DNA of 64,000 nucleotides. Origin: Streptomyces glomeratus. Lineage in GTDB: Bacteria; Actinomycetota; Actinomycetes; Streptomycetales; Streptomycetaceae. The translations under genes and the position numbers were made by a program. Under the pieces are notes generated by a model. It was given only the letters and a program-made list of their open reading frames with translations. It searched no databases and was not told the origin of the DNA. The stretch lies in contig NZ_JAKEEB010000006.1 of assembly GCF_021462825.1 (NCBI RefSeq), positions 1 to 64,000 on the forward strand, in the 5' to 3' direction. Shown one piece after another: positions 25,498 through 34,840 of this stretch (its first letter is position 1; each line of letters begins with the position of its first letter).

Positions 25498-26472
25498 TCA
25501 GAACAAGGCCCTCGCGAGCGCCCGCCGCGCGGCGGTCACACGTGGGTCCTCGGCACCGACCACCTCGAAGAGCTCCAGCAGCCGCAGCCGCGCGGCGTCC
25601 CGGTCCTCCCCCGCGGTGCGGCGCACCGTGTCGATGAGCCGCCCGAACGCGTCCTCCACATGTCCGCCCACGAGGTCCAGGTCCGCCGCGGCGATCTGCA
25701 CCGGCACGTCACCGGGCTTCTCCGCGGCCTCCTTGCGCACCTGCTGCGGGTCAAGATCGCGCACCCGCTTGAGCAACTCGGCCTGGACCAGCCCCAGCTT
25801 GGCCTCCGTGTTGCCCGGGTCGTCGGTCAGCACGTTCTTGTACGCCTGGATCGCACCGCCCAGATCGCCCGCGTCCAGAGCCTGCACCGCCGCTTCGAGC
25901 AGCGCGTCGTAGGGGCCCGCCGGCACCTCGGCGGCCACCGGGGTCGCGCCCGGCTCGGCGTCGGGGTCGACGGTCAGGCCGGTCAGGCCGAAGCGCTGCT
26001 CGGCGACCTGGACGAGCTGGTCGAGGGTCGCGCGGATCTGCTCCTCGGGAGCGGCTCCCTGGAAGAGGGGGAGCGCCTGACCGGCGACGACGGCGAAGAC
26101 CGCCGGGATCCCCTGGACGCCGAACTGCTGCATCAGCATCTGGTTGGCGTCGACGTCGATCTTGGCGAGGACGAAGCGGCCGTTGTACTCGAGGGCCAGC
26201 CGCTCCAGGATCGGGCTCAGCTGCTTGCAGGGCTGACACCACTCGGCCCAGAAGTCGATGACGACCGGCACCTCGGTGGAGCGCTGCAGGACGTCACGCT
26301 CGAACCCCGCCTCGTCGACGTCGATGACGAGGTCGGCCGGGGAGACCGCCCCTCCCCCGCCCTGCCGGGCCGCTTCGGCGCGCGCCTGCTCCGCCTTCAC
26401 CTTGGCCTCCTGGGCGGCCTTCACCGCGGCAAGGTCGACGACTCCGCTCATGGACATGTTCCGTGGCTGCAT
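25498..26472 (-). CDS. thioredoxin-TPR protein, YbbN/CnoX-like
   Basis: A 324-residue protein with an N-terminal Ala/Gln-rich helix (about 10-45), a thioredoxin domain (about 50-155, VPVVIDFWAEWCQPCKQL, cis-Pro loop QGIPAVFAVV), and C-terminal TPR-like helices (about 185-324, YDALLEAAVQALDAGDLGGAI and onwards). In Proteobacteria the homologous YbbN/CnoX couples redox protection to chaperone delivery. Unlike E. coli YbbN, the CxxC motif here is intact (WCQPC), so redox activity is likely. ATG 26472 follows gaggatg. It is divergent from a TetR gene, with a 17-bp palindrome between the two. Confidence 0.88.
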   Translation of the reverse strand: MQPRNMSMSGVVDLAAVKAAQEAKVKAEQARAEAARQGGGGAVSPADLVIDVDEAGFERDVLQRSTEVPVVIDFWAEWCQPCKQLSPILERLALEYNGRFVLAKIDVDANQMLMQQFGVQGIPAVFAVVAGQALPLFQGAAPEEQIRATLDQLVQVAEQRFGLTGLTVDPDAEPGATPVAAEVPAGPYDALLEAAVQALDAGDLGGAIQAYKNVLTDDPGNTEAKLGLVQAELLKRVRDLDPQQVRKEAAEKPGDVPVQIAAADLDLVGGHVEDAFGRLIDTVRRTAGEDRDAARLRLLELFEVVGAEDPRVTAARRALARALF

Positions 26473-26608
26473 GAGTACATCCTCCCCCCTCCGAAACGCC
26501 GCTGTGAAAAGCGCTGTGAAAGCCGTGCCGGGCCGGTCGTGATCCGCGCCGGGTCCCCACCTGGCGCATGTGGTCGTCGCTCTTGGGCGCGCCGCATGGA
26601 CGCGCTTT

Positions 26609-26625
26609 CGCTACGAGTCGTAGCG
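26609..26625. promoter_or_regulatory. TetR-type operator CGCTACGAGTCGTAGCG
   Basis: Perfect 8-bp arms around one central base, between the divergent ybbN-like and tetR genes. The size and symmetry are typical of TetR-family operators. Likely bound by the adjacent TetR protein. Confidence 0.7.
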
Positions 26626-26731
26626 TAACTGCCCGCGGGGGTCGCTGTGACCAGTACACCGGTGATCTCCCTCACGACTTCACACAACGCACGGATATGG
26701 CGGGAACACAGCGCCGGATAGGGTCACTGCC

Positions 26732-27352
26732 ATGGAGAGCCGCACGTCCGCCGCCCGTACGGGGCGCCCTCGCAGCGTCGCCGCGGACGCGGCGATCCTG
26801 GCGGCGACCCGGGAGGCGCTCGTCGAGCTCGGCTGGTCGAAGCTCACCCTGGGGGACGTGGCGACCCGCGCGGGAGTCGCGAAGACGACCGTGTACCGGC
26901 GCTGGGCGGGCAAGAACGAGCTGGTGGTGGACGCGGTGGCGGCCCTGTTCGACGAGCTGGAGCTGCCCGACCGGGGCAGCCTCGCCGCGGACATCGAGGG
27001 CGTGGTGCTGCAGTTCGCGGCGATCCTGGACCGCCCGGAGGCGAAGAGCGGCCTGATGGCGGTGGTGGCGGAGGCGACACGGGACGAGGCGTTGCGCGAA
27101 CGCATCCGCGCCTCGATCGTCGACCGCCAGAAGCGTCTGGTCGTCGAGGGCCGGGCACGCGCCGCGCAACGCGGGGAGCTGCCCCCCGAGACGGACCCCG
27201 AGGCCGCCTCGCGCACGGCCGATCTGATCTTCGACGTGGTCGCGGGGGCGGTGGTCCATCGCACCCTGGTCAGCGCCGAGCCCGTCGACGAGGACTGGGC
27301 GCGGCGCTTCGCCGCGATGCTGTTCGGCGGCCTCGCGGCGACCGGCACCTGA
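26732..27352 (+). CDS. TetR-family transcriptional regulator
   Basis: A 206-residue TetR protein. The DNA-binding domain is standard: GRPRSVAADAAILAATREAL, then KLTLGDVATRAGVAKTTVYRRW with the recognition helix. The C-terminal domain (from about 75) matches TetR_C-type ligand/dimerisation domains. ATG 26732 starts MESRTSAAR. A perfect 17-bp palindrome lies about 110 bases upstream, suggesting autoregulation and possibly control of the divergent thioredoxin-TPR gene. Whether it also affects the downstream hydrolase-caspase operon is unknown. Confidence 0.9.
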   Translation: MESRTSAARTGRPRSVAADAAILAATREALVELGWSKLTLGDVATRAGVAKTTVYRRWAGKNELVVDAVAALFDELELPDRGSLAADIEGVVLQFAAILDRPEAKSGLMAVVAEATRDEALRERIRASIVDRQKRLVVEGRARAAQRGELPPETDPEAASRTADLIFDVVAGAVVHRTLVSAEPVDEDWARRFAAMLFGGLAATGT

Positions 27353-27413
27353 CCCCACGCGACCCGTCACCCGCGCCGGAACAGACGCGGGCCGTCCTCG
27401 GTCCGGTGAATCC

Positions 27414-27444
27414 CGCCACGACCGTGGCGCCCTGGATCTAAGGT
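27414..27444 (+). promoter_or_regulatory. dyad plus -10-like hexamer before the hydrolase gene
   Basis: Inverted repeat cgccacg (27414-27420) and cgtggcg (27423-27429) followed ten bases later by TAAGGT (27439-27444), a plausible -10 for a start near 27451. No good -35 is present, so an activator or an alternative sigma factor may be involved. A small hairpin (cccgcg at 27370-27375, cgcggg at 27386-27391) just upstream may terminate tetR. Confidence 0.4.
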
Positions 27445-27479
27445 GATCGCGCGGTTCGTCGAGGAGTTGGGGGGCGAGA

Positions 27480-28382
27480 GTGGCACGTGTCGTGGTGGTG
27501 CACGGGGTCGGCAAGCACCTGGAAACCGGGGAGACGCTGCACACCTCACTGGCTCCGGCCCTCGAAGGCGGGGTGAATCTCGCCCTGCGGGGAGACGGTG
27601 AACTCGCGGCGCACATCAACCCCCTGACGCCGGACGACATCCTCTGCGCGGGCTACGGCGACCTGTTCCGGCGGCCCGGCGCCCGTGGCGGAGCACTCCA
27701 GTACGAGGCGGAGGACGTCGCCGAGGGGCTGGAGACCGATCTGCTCCTCGCCTGGTGGCAGGAGGCTTCGCGCCGTGACCCCGCGGTCCTCGGCCCGCAG
27801 GACTCCGGACGCGGCGTGCTCGGCTACGCGGCCTCCCGGCCTTTACGGATCGCCGCCGTTCGGCGGGCGCTGGACGCGCTGACCCGTACCCGCTTCTTCA
27901 AGTCGGTCTCGGACGCGTTCCTGATCGCCGCGCTCAAGCAGTTCCGTCGGTACTTCGAGGAGCCCGCCCTCCGAAAGGCGGCGCGCTCACGAATCCTCGA
28001 GCTCATCGCCCCGGACACCCGTGTCGTGGTCGCCCACTCGCTGGGCTCGGTGGTCGCCTACGAGGCCCTGTGCTCCCTGACCGCGCCGCGGCCGCTGACA
28101 CTGGTGACGCTCGGTTCCCCGCTGGGCATCCGCCATCTCGCCTTCGACCGACTCGACCCGGCACCCGCCGACGGCACGGGTGTCTGGCCGAGGGCGGTGG
28201 GGCACTGGCACAACGTCGCCGACGCCTCCGACATCGTCGCCCTCGTCCATGAACTCGCCCCGCGCTTCGGTCCCCGGGTCACGGATCACCTGGTGCACAA
28301 CGGGACGACGATGCACGAGATGACGGCGTACCTGACCGCGGTGGAGACGGGGTCGGCGATCGCGGGCGGCCTGGCGCGGTGA
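27480..28382 (+). CDS. alpha/beta hydrolase paired with a caspase-NTPase
   Basis: A 300-residue predicted serine hydrolase. The N-terminal strand and oxyanion region (RVVVVHGVGKH) and the nucleophile elbow VVAHSLGSVVAYEAL (Ser in AHSLGS) are clear. The catalytic Asp and His are likely in the C-terminal third (DASDIVALVHEL; HNGTTMHEMTAYL). No signal peptide, so it is cytoplasmic; lipase, esterase or thioesterase activity cannot be distinguished. GTG 27480 follows a G-rich ribosome binding site. Codon 122 (27843-27845) is TTA, the bldA-dependent leucine codon. The stop overlaps the next gene's GTG by four bases, so it is translationally coupled to the caspase-NTPase-WD40 gene, and the pair probably forms one system. 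Confidence 0.85.
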   Translation: MARVVVVHGVGKHLETGETLHTSLAPALEGGVNLALRGDGELAAHINPLTPDDILCAGYGDLFRRPGARGGALQYEAEDVAEGLETDLLLAWWQEASRRDPAVLGPQDSGRGVLGYAASRPLRIAAVRRALDALTRTRFFKSVSDAFLIAALKQFRRYFEEPALRKAARSRILELIAPDTRVVVAHSLGSVVAYEALCSLTAPRPLTLVTLGSPLGIRHLAFDRLDPAPADGTGVWPRAVGHWHNVADASDIVALVHELAPRFGPRVTDHLVHNGTTMHEMTAYLTAVETGSAIAGGLAR

Positions 28383-31300
28383 ACGGCACCGGCGAGGCGG
28401 CGCACCGCGAACCGGGGTTCCGCCGCCACATCCTCGTGGCGGGCACCCGGCACTACCCCGACGACCCCCATCTGATGGAACTGCCGGGCGTCGACGAGGA
28501 CGTCGAACGTGTCGCGGCCCTGTTCGAGGGCTTCGGCTACACACGGATCCTGCCGCATCTGAGCAGCGCGCCCCGCTCACAGCAACTGCTCGGCGAGTTG
28601 GAGGACTGGCTGGGGCATCCGGAACGCTGCGACCGGGACGTGCTCGTCGTCTATTACGCGGGGCACGGCATGAGGCCCCCTCGGCGGCACGACCACTACC
28701 TCATGTGCGGGGGCAGCCGCGTCGAGCGTCCTCAGGGCACGGCGATCCGGTCGAGCGACCTCGCCGGTATCGTCACCGCGTCCCCCGTCGGCCACGCCCT
28801 GCTGATCCTCGACACCTGTCATGCCGGTGCCGGTACGGCCGAAATGGGCGCGGCCGCACTGGACTTGACCGCGTTGCGCGGGGACGACAGTGAGGGGCTG
28901 TGGCTTCTCGCCTCGGCGCGGGCCCGGGAGGAGGCCGTGGACCACGCCTTCGTCTCGGCCCTGGAGGAAGCCGTCCGCCACAGCCGGGCCGGAATGCGCC
29001 AGCCCCATCTGGACTTCCTGGACATCACCAACCGCATCGACGCCTATCTGCACGAGCACCACCCCCATCAGAGCGCCCGCTGCCATGCCGCGGAGGTGCG
29101 CACGCCGCCGCCGTTCTTCCCGAACCCCGACCACCGGCCGGACTTGTCCCCGTCCCTGGTGGACGTGCAGACCGCTCGCGAGTGGACCGCGCACTTCGAT
29201 CCGCGAAGCCGCGGCGTCGAATACGCCAGCGAAAAGGGAGACTTCTTCACGGGCCGGCACCAGGCCCTGGCCACCCTGGCCGGATGGCTGCGCGAACCGC
29301 AGCACGACGGCCGGGCCCGCGTGGTCACGGGAAGTCCCGGGTCCGGCAAGTCCGCGTTACTGGGCCGCCTGCTGACACTGTCCGATCCGGACGCGACGGC
29401 ACGCTCCGCCACTCCGGAGTACATGGTGCCGCCGGCCGGGTGCGTCACCACCGCGGTCCACGCACGCGGCACGAACCTCGAATCGCTCACGAGCCGGCTG
29501 GCCGCGGCTGTGGACATCGACGCGGACACGCCGCACCAACTGCTCGCCGAGCTCGCCGACCGCACGACCCCGCACACGGTCCTCATCGACGCCCTGGACG
29601 AGGCCGGCACCGGTGTGAGCGGCACCGAGCCGCTGCGCATCGCCCGTGAACTGCTGCGCCCACTCACCACGTTGCCCCGCCTGCGGCTGATCGTGGGCAC
29701 CCGCCGGGAGGCCCTCCCCGCGCTGGGCAGCGCGGTGGAGGTCATCGACCTGGACACCGAGGGCTACTCCCGGCAGGCGGACGTCGAGGAGTACGCGTAC
29801 GGCATTCTGCGGACATCGGGTCTGTCCGGGCGCGGGCACACGGCTGACGCCCTGAGAACGATCGCGGCCGCCGTGGCCGCGCGGGCCGGGCAGTCCTTCC
29901 TGGTCGCCAGGATGACCGTGCGGGCGGTGGCGCACGGCGATCTGACGGTCGACCTCACCGACCCGGACTGGCGGAAACGGCTGCCGACGGAGGCCGGGCA
30001 GGCCTTCGACGCGTACCTGGCGCGCTACGGCACGGACGAGGCCAAGGTCAGGCGTCTTCTCACCCCGCTCGCGTACGCGGAGGGGGACGGGCTGCCCTGG
30101 GACTCGCTGTGGGCGTCGCTGGCCACGGCGCTGTCGGGGGTGCCGTGCTCCGACGACGACATCGAGTGGCTGTTCCGGTATGCCGGGGCCTACGTCGTGG
30201 AGGTGCCCTCCGGTGACGAGCGGTCGGTCTTCCGGCTGTACCACGAGGCCCTGGCGGAGCACCTGCGCAACCCGCGCCGGGACACCGAGAACCAGCGGCG
30301 CCTCACGGAGACCCTGCTGGGGGCGGTCCCGCACCACCGGGGCGGGGAGCGCGACTGGGCGCGTGCGCACCCGTACGTCCTGCGGCACCTCGCGGGACAC
30401 GCGGCGGCGGCCGGCGAACTGGCAAGGGTGCTGGAGGATTCCTTCTTCCTCACGCACGCCGAGCCGGACGCCCTGCTCTCCGCCATGGACGGAAGCGCCG
30501 ATCCGGCGGTCAGGCGAACCCGCGCCATGTACCGGGCCTCGGCCCATCTGCACAAGGCCTTCTCCGGCGAGCAGCGGGCGCAGCTCCTCGCGATCGACGC
30601 CTCACGGTTCGGCGAAGAGGGGCACCGGCGGGCTCTGAGACGGGGCCAGGGCTGGTCGCCGCGCTGGGCGACCAAGGCTCAGACCAGCAATGCGCTGCGG
30701 GCCACGTTGGACAGTTACAGCGGCAGCTTCTCCGTCATGGACTGCCTGACGGTGGAGGGAGTTCCGCTCCTCGTGACCTCCGGCCCCGCGCAGGCCGTAT
30801 GGCTGTGGGACCTGCGGACCGAGTCCCTCCACTCCTCCTGGGACGGGCATCGGGCGGACTTGTCCGCACTGTGCTGCGCCGAAGTGGACGGCGACCCGAT
30901 CGTGGTGACGGCCGACATGGAAGGCGAGCTCCGGGTCTGGGACATCGCCGAGGGCACGATCAGGCTCCGGTTCAGCGTGCCGCAGCCCGCCGGGAAACGG
31001 AAGCGACGCCGCTCCGGCGGAGGACGGGTCATCACCACCTCGGCCGAGGACAAGGCCGATCCCGACTACGTCGTCTCACTGGCCCCGACCGTCCTGGACG
31101 GCGTACCGGCGGTGGCCGGCTACGGCTTCAACGGCACGGCCTGGCTGTGGAATCTGCGTACGGGTGACCTGATACGGCAGGTGGACACCGCGCCGTCGAC
31201 GCTCAGGGTCGACTCCATGATCGGCTGCACGGAGCTGGGCGGAACCGCCCACGCCATCGTGACCAGTGGAGACCGGCCGGCTCTGGCCTGGAATCTGCTG

Positions 31301-32686
31301 ACCGGCGATCTGAGCAGGATCCACGATCGGGATACCGCGGATGTCGAGGTCAACTGGACCGGCACGGTGAACGGGCAACTCACCGGATTTCTGGGTGAGC
31401 GGCAGGACGGCTTGCTCCACTGGGATCCCGCCACGGGAAAGGTGCGCAGCCTCTTCCCCGCCCACAGCAGCTGGGTGACCGCCGTCGCGGTCGTCCCCCG
31501 CCGGACCGGCGATGTCGTCGTCGTAGGCCACGCGGACGGGATGATCCATCTCTGTGACGCGCGGAGCGGTTCCCTTCTCGGCAGACTGAGCGGCCACGAC
31601 CAGTGGGTGCACGCCCTGTCGACCACGGTCGTGGAGGGATCACCTGTGATCGTCTCGTCCAGCAGCGACGGCACGCTGCGGCTGTGGGACCTGCCCGAGG
31701 AGACCGTCTCCCCTACGACCGGCCACACGAGCCAGGTCCACGCACTGACGTGCCTGGTCGCGGACGGCATGCCGATCGCCGTGAGTGGCGGAGACCTGTC
31801 GGTCCGGGCCTGGCATCTGGGCACCGGCGTGGCGCTGGGCACCGGCACAGGTCACAGCGAGCGCATCATGTCCGTCGCCCACACCGTCCTGGACGGGGTC
31901 CCCGTCGCGGTCACGAGCGGCCACGACGACTCGGTGCGGCTGTGGTCCCTCCCCCGGTGCGAGGAGGTCTCGACCGCACCGGACCTGCGCCGGGAGTGGA
32001 ACCATGTCGACACCACCAGGATCGAGGGAGTGCCCGCGGTACTCATCGGTTCCGAGTTCACCTATCGCTCGTCGACACCCGGCGGCCTGGTGGTCCGCGA
32101 TGCCTCCTCGCTCGAAGCCCTCGACGGCAGTGGCCCGCTGACGGCGGCCTTCCCCACGGTCACGGCTCTCGCGTGTACGACGGTGGGGAGCCGGCCCACC
32201 GTGGTGATCGCCGGCAGAGACGACGAACTCCGGAATACCGACCGTGCGGCGAAGCCCCGCGTCCAGGTGTGGGACCTCACCACCATGAGCCGTCTGGGGT
32301 CGTTCGAAGGATGCAGTGACCACGTGGTCGCGATCGCCTGCACGAGCGTCGGAGGCGTTCCGGTCGCGTTGCTGGCCACGAACCAAGAGGGAGTCCAGGT
32401 CTGGGACATGGCGACGTTCTCCCTGCGCTGCACCCTGGATATGGGGCGTGCGTGGGCCCACGACCTCGCGTGCGCGGTGCTGGACGGCGTGCCGACGGCC
32501 GCCGCCGTCGGTGGCAACCTCCTGCGTCTCTGGGATCTGACCACGACCCGGCTGCTCCACCAGCACGTCCTGCCGCACCCCGCCAATGCGGTGGCCTTCG
32601 GCCCGGCGGACGAGCTGGTGGTCGGATCCGGCTACGAGGTCATCGTCCTCGAACGCCCGGGTCAGAACCCCGGGGGCTCGGTGTAG
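28379..32686 (+). CDS. caspase-like peptidase / STAND-type NTPase / WD40 protein
   Basis: A 1435-residue multidomain protein. Residues about 15-230 form a caspase-like (C14) domain, with the catalytic His96 in VVYYAGHGM and Cys147 in [10 protein letters not shown]. Residues about 285-640 form a P-loop NTPase of the STAND/NACHT kind, announced by [17 protein letters not shown]: Walker A GSPGSGKS (318-325), Walker [11 protein letters not shown] (401-410), sensor-like [10 protein letters not shown] (436-445), and helical extension. From about residue 780 to the end, about eleven WD40 repeats of the form x-G-x-P-V...VRLWDL build one or two beta-propellers. Known members of this architecture are proposed NLR-like sensors in which the propeller perceives a signal, the NTPase oligomerises and the peptidase executes. 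Codon 327, directly after Walker A (29357-29359), is TTA. The 3' end overlaps convergent icmA by 25 bases. Confidence 0.9.
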   Translation: MNGTGEAAHREPGFRRHILVAGTRHYPDDPHLMELPGVDEDVERVAALFEGFGYTRILPHLSSAPRSQQLLGELEDWLGHPERCDRDVLVVYYAGHGMRPPRRHDHYLMCGGSRVERPQGTAIRSSDLAGIVTASPVGHALLILDTCHAGAGTAEMGAAALDLTALRGDDSEGLWLLASARAREEAVDHAFVSALEEAVRHSRAGMRQPHLDFLDITNRIDAYLHEHHPHQSARCHAAEVRTPPPFFPNPDHRPDLSPSLVDVQTAREWTAHFDPRSRGVEYASEKGDFFTGRHQALATLAGWLREPQHDGRARVVTGSPGSGKSALLGRLLTLSDPDATARSATPEYMVPPAGCVTTAVHARGTNLESLTSRLAAAVDIDADTPHQLLAELADRTTPHTVLIDALDEAGTGVSGTEPLRIARELLRPLTTLPRLRLIVGTRREALPALGSAVEVIDLDTEGYSRQADVEEYAYGILRTSGLSGRGHTADALRTIAAAVAARAGQSFLVARMTVRAVAHGDLTVDLTDPDWRKRLPTEAGQAFDAYLARYGTDEAKVRRLLTPLAYAEGDGLPWDSLWASLATALSGVPCSDDDIEWLFRYAGAYVVEVPSGDERSVFRLYHEALAEHLRNPRRDTENQRRLTETLLGAVPHHRGGERDWARAHPYVLRHLAGHAAAAGELARVLEDSFFLTHAEPDALLSAMDGSADPAVRRTRAMYRASAHLHKAFSGEQRAQLLAIDASRFGEEGHRRALRRGQGWSPRWATKAQTSNALRATLDSYSGSFSVMDCLTVEGVPLLVTSGPAQAVWLWDLRTESLHSSWDGHRADLSALCCAEVDGDPIVVTADMEGELRVWDIAEGTIRLRFSVPQPAGKRKRRRSGGGRVITTSAEDKADPDYVVSLAPTVLDGVPAVAGYGFNGTAWLWNLRTGDLIRQVDTAPSTLRVDSMIGCTELGGTAHAIVTSGDRPALAWNLLTGDLSRIHDRDTADVEVNWTGTVNGQLTGFLGERQDGLLHWDPATGKVRSLFPAHSSWVTAVAVVPRRTGDVVVVGHADGMIHLCDARSGSLLGRLSGHDQWVHALSTTVVEGSPVIVSSSSDGTLRLWDLPEETVSPTTGHTSQVHALTCLVADGMPIAVSGGDLSVRAWHLGTGVALGTGTGHSERIMSVAHTVLDGVPVAVTSGHDDSVRLWSLPRCEEVSTAPDLRREWNHVDTTRIEGVPAVLIGSEFTYRSSTPGGLVVRDASSLEALDGSGPLTAAFPTVTALACTTVGSRPTVVIAGRDDELRNTDRAAKPRVQVWDLTTMSRLGSFEGCSDHVVAIACTSVGGVPVALLATNQEGVQVWDMATFSLRCTLDMGRAWAHDLACAVLDGVPTAAAVGGNLLRLWDLTTTRLLHQHVLPHPANAVAFGPADELVVGSGYEVIVLERPGQNPGGSV

Positions 32687-34362
32687 ATCCCCCACTCGTC
32701 GCGCAGCGCCCCGCAGATCTCGCCGAGCGTCGCCTCCGCGCGTACGGCGTTCAGCATCGGATCGATCATGTTCGAGCCGTCGCGCGCGGCGGCCAGCATC
32801 GCGTCCAGCGCCGAGCGCACCGCCGCGTCGTCCCGCCCGGCCTTCCGCTCGCCCAGCACCCGCACCTGCTCGCGCTCCACCTCGTGGCTGACCCGCAGGA
32901 TCTCCAGGTCCCCGGTGACCGATCCGGTGTGGACGTTCACGCCCACCACCTTCTTGTCGCCCTTCTCCAGCGCCTGCTGGTAGCGGAACGCGGACTCGGC
33001 GATCTCACCCGTGAACCAGCCGTCCTCGATGCCCCGCAGGATGCCGGAGGTCATCGGGCCGATGGGGTGCTGCCCGTCGGGGTGCGCCCGCAGCCCTCGC
33101 TCCTTGATCTGCTCGAAGATCTTCTCGGCGTCCGCCTCGATCCGGTCCGTCAGCTGCTCGACGTACCAGGAACCGCCCAGCGGATCGGCGACGTTGCCGA
33201 CGCCGGTCTCCTCCATGAGCACCTGCTGGGTGCGCAGCGCGATCTCCGCGGCCTGCTCGCTGGGCAGCGCCAGCGTCTCGTCCAGCGCGTTGGTGTGCAG
33301 CGAGTTGGTCCCGCCCAGCACCGCCGCCAGCGCCTCCACCGCCGTACGGACGACGTTGTTGTAGGGCTGCTGCGCGGTCAGCGAGACCCCGGCCGTCTGG
33401 GTGTGGAAGCGCAGCCACTGCGCCTTGGCGGTCTTCGCCCCGTACACGTCCCGCATCCACCGCGCCCAGATGCGGCGCGCCGCCCGGAACTTTGCGATCT
33501 CCTCGAAGAAATCGACGTGCGCGTCGAAGAAGAAGGACAGACCGGGGGCGAAGACGTCGACGTCGAGGCCGCGGCTGAGACCGAGCTCCACATAGCCGAA
33601 CCCGTCCGCCAGCGTGTACGCCAGCTCCTGCGCGGCCGTCGCGCCCGCCTCACGGATGTGGTAGCCGGAGACGGACAGCGGCTTGTAGGCGGGAATGCCG
33701 GCCGCGCAGTACTCCATCAGGTCGCCGATGAGGCGCAGGTGCGGCTCGGGCTGGAAGAGCCACTCCTTCTGCGCGATGTACTCCTTGAAGATGTCGGTCT
33801 GGAGCGTCCCGTTCAGCACGGCGGGGTCGACGCCCTGCCGCTCGGCTGCCACGAGGTACATGCAGAAGACGGGGACGGCCGGACCGCTGATCGTCATCGA
33901 GGTCGTGACATCGCCCAGCGGGATGTCCTTGAACAGGACCTCCATGTCCGCGGCCGAGTCGATCGCGACCCCGCAGTGCCCGACCTCGCCGATCGAGCGG
34001 GGGTCGTCGGAGTCGCGGCCCATGAGGGTGGGCATGTCGAAGGCGACGCTCAGGCCGCCGCCGCCGGCGTCCAGGATCATCTTGTAGCGCTCGTTGGTCT
34101 GCTCGGCGTTGCCGAACCCGGCGAACTGCCGGATGGTCCAGGTGCGCCCCCGGTAGCCGGTGGGGTACAGACCGCGGGTGAAGGGGTACTCACCGGGCCA
34201 GCCGATCCGCTCGAAGCCCTCGTACCTGTCGTGGGCCCGCGGCCCGTACACCGGCTCAACGGGGTCGCCGGAGAGCGTGGTGAAGTCGGCCTCACGCGTG
34301 CGTGAAGCGTCGTAGCGGGCCTGCCAGCGTCGGCGGCCCTCCTCGATGGCGTCAGCGTCCAT
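32662..34362 (-). CDS. icmA: isobutyryl-CoA mutase large subunit, IcmA
   Basis: A 566-residue coenzyme-B12-dependent acyl-CoA mutase large subunit, interconverting isobutyryl-CoA and n-butyryl-CoA. The substrate-specificity residues are diagnostic: Phe80 (TIRQF) and Gln198 (EYIAQKE), where methylmalonyl-CoA mutases have Tyr and Arg. The length equals the known IcmA length, and the protein lacks the C-terminal B12-binding domain, which is carried by the separate small subunit IcmB (not in this window). Motifs [15 protein letters not shown] and [21 protein letters not shown] are intact. ATG 34362 has aagg close upstream. A near-perfect 22-bp palindrome ends ten bases before the start codon, so expression is probably repressor-controlled. 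Confidence 0.95.
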   Translation of the reverse strand: MDADAIEEGRRRWQARYDASRTREADFTTLSGDPVEPVYGPRAHDRYEGFERIGWPGEYPFTRGLYPTGYRGRTWTIRQFAGFGNAEQTNERYKMILDAGGGGLSVAFDMPTLMGRDSDDPRSIGEVGHCGVAIDSAADMEVLFKDIPLGDVTTSMTISGPAVPVFCMYLVAAERQGVDPAVLNGTLQTDIFKEYIAQKEWLFQPEPHLRLIGDLMEYCAAGIPAYKPLSVSGYHIREAGATAAQELAYTLADGFGYVELGLSRGLDVDVFAPGLSFFFDAHVDFFEEIAKFRAARRIWARWMRDVYGAKTAKAQWLRFHTQTAGVSLTAQQPYNNVVRTAVEALAAVLGGTNSLHTNALDETLALPSEQAAEIALRTQQVLMEETGVGNVADPLGGSWYVEQLTDRIEADAEKIFEQIKERGLRAHPDGQHPIGPMTSGILRGIEDGWFTGEIAESAFRYQQALEKGDKKVVGVNVHTGSVTGDLEILRVSHEVEREQVRVLGERKAGRDDAAVRSALDAMLAAARDGSNMIDPMLNAVRAEATLGEICGALRDEWGIYTEPPGF

Positions 34363-34371
34363 ACCTTCAAA

Positions 34372-34393
34372 TTTACTAGGACGTCCAAGTAAA
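34372..34393. promoter_or_regulatory. 22-bp palindromic operator at the icmA start
   Basis: Arms TTTACT (34372-34377) and AGTAAA (34388-34393) flank the palindromic core GGACGTCC (34379-34386); only the two A residues at 34378 and 34387 break the symmetry. The element lies 10-31 bases upstream of the icmA ATG, over the leader or transcription start, as expected for a repressor site. The nearby MarR protein (34841-35350) is a candidate ligand, not proven. Confidence 0.7.
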
Positions 34394-34405
34394 TGTCGAT
34401 GGCAG

Positions 34406-34432
34406 ACCGCCGTACGGCTTCCGTACGGCGGT
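34406..34432. terminator. terminator after the DUF3817 gene
   Basis: Perfect 12-bp inverted repeat accgccgtacgg (34406-34417) and ccgtacggcggt (34421-34432) with a 3-nt loop, directly after the minus-strand DUF3817 stop and before the icmA operator. Confidence 0.8.
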
Positions 34433-34437
34433 GTCCG

Positions 34438-34776
34438 CTACGCCTCGGCGACCGCGGGGGCGTCCTCCGCGATCCGTGCCTCGAGCTCGTGCGTGACCTT
34501 GCGCTCCACGAAGAAGGCGGCGGTGGGGATGGTTCCCGCCAGCAGCACCCACAGCTGCTTGCCGACCGGCCACTTGGCCTTGGAGCCCAGGTCGAAGGCG
34601 AAGACCAGGTAGATCACGTACAGCCAGCCGTGGGCGATGCCGACGACACGGGTGAAGTCCGCGGCACCGTTCACATCGAGCACGTACTTGGCGATGACAC
34701 CGAGGGTCAGCAGGACCAGCAGCACGCCGGTGACGTAGGCCATGACGCGGTAGCGGGTCAGCACGCTCTTTTTCAT
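34438..34776 (-). CDS. DUF3817 family small membrane protein
   Basis: A 112-residue membrane protein with three predicted helices (YRVMAYVTGVLLVLLTLGVI, GIAHGWLYVIYLVFAFDLG, QLWVLLAGTIPTAAFFVE) and an acidic C-terminus. The H-G-x-L-Y/F-x-x-Y and P-T-A-x-F-F-x-E-R motifs are typical of DUF3817, a family of unknown function. A second, diverged family member lies at 38972-39316. It may be cotranscribed with the MarR gene upstream (64-base gap). Confidence 0.88.
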   Translation of the reverse strand: MKKSVLTRYRVMAYVTGVLLVLLTLGVIAKYVLDVNGAADFTRVVGIAHGWLYVIYLVFAFDLGSKAKWPVGKQLWVLLAGTIPTAAFFVERKVTHELEARIAEDAPAVAEA

Positions 34777-34840
34777 GGCTACGAGCGTAACGGCACGTAT
34801 CGGGCGATCTTCGGGTGCCCCCGGGACGCCCGGCCGCCCC

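Noticed and set aside
32662..34362. Methylmalonyl-CoA mutase annotation for the mutase gene
   Set aside because: Phe80 and Gln198 are the isobutyryl-CoA mutase residues, and the C-terminal B12-binding domain of methylmalonyl-CoA mutase is missing.
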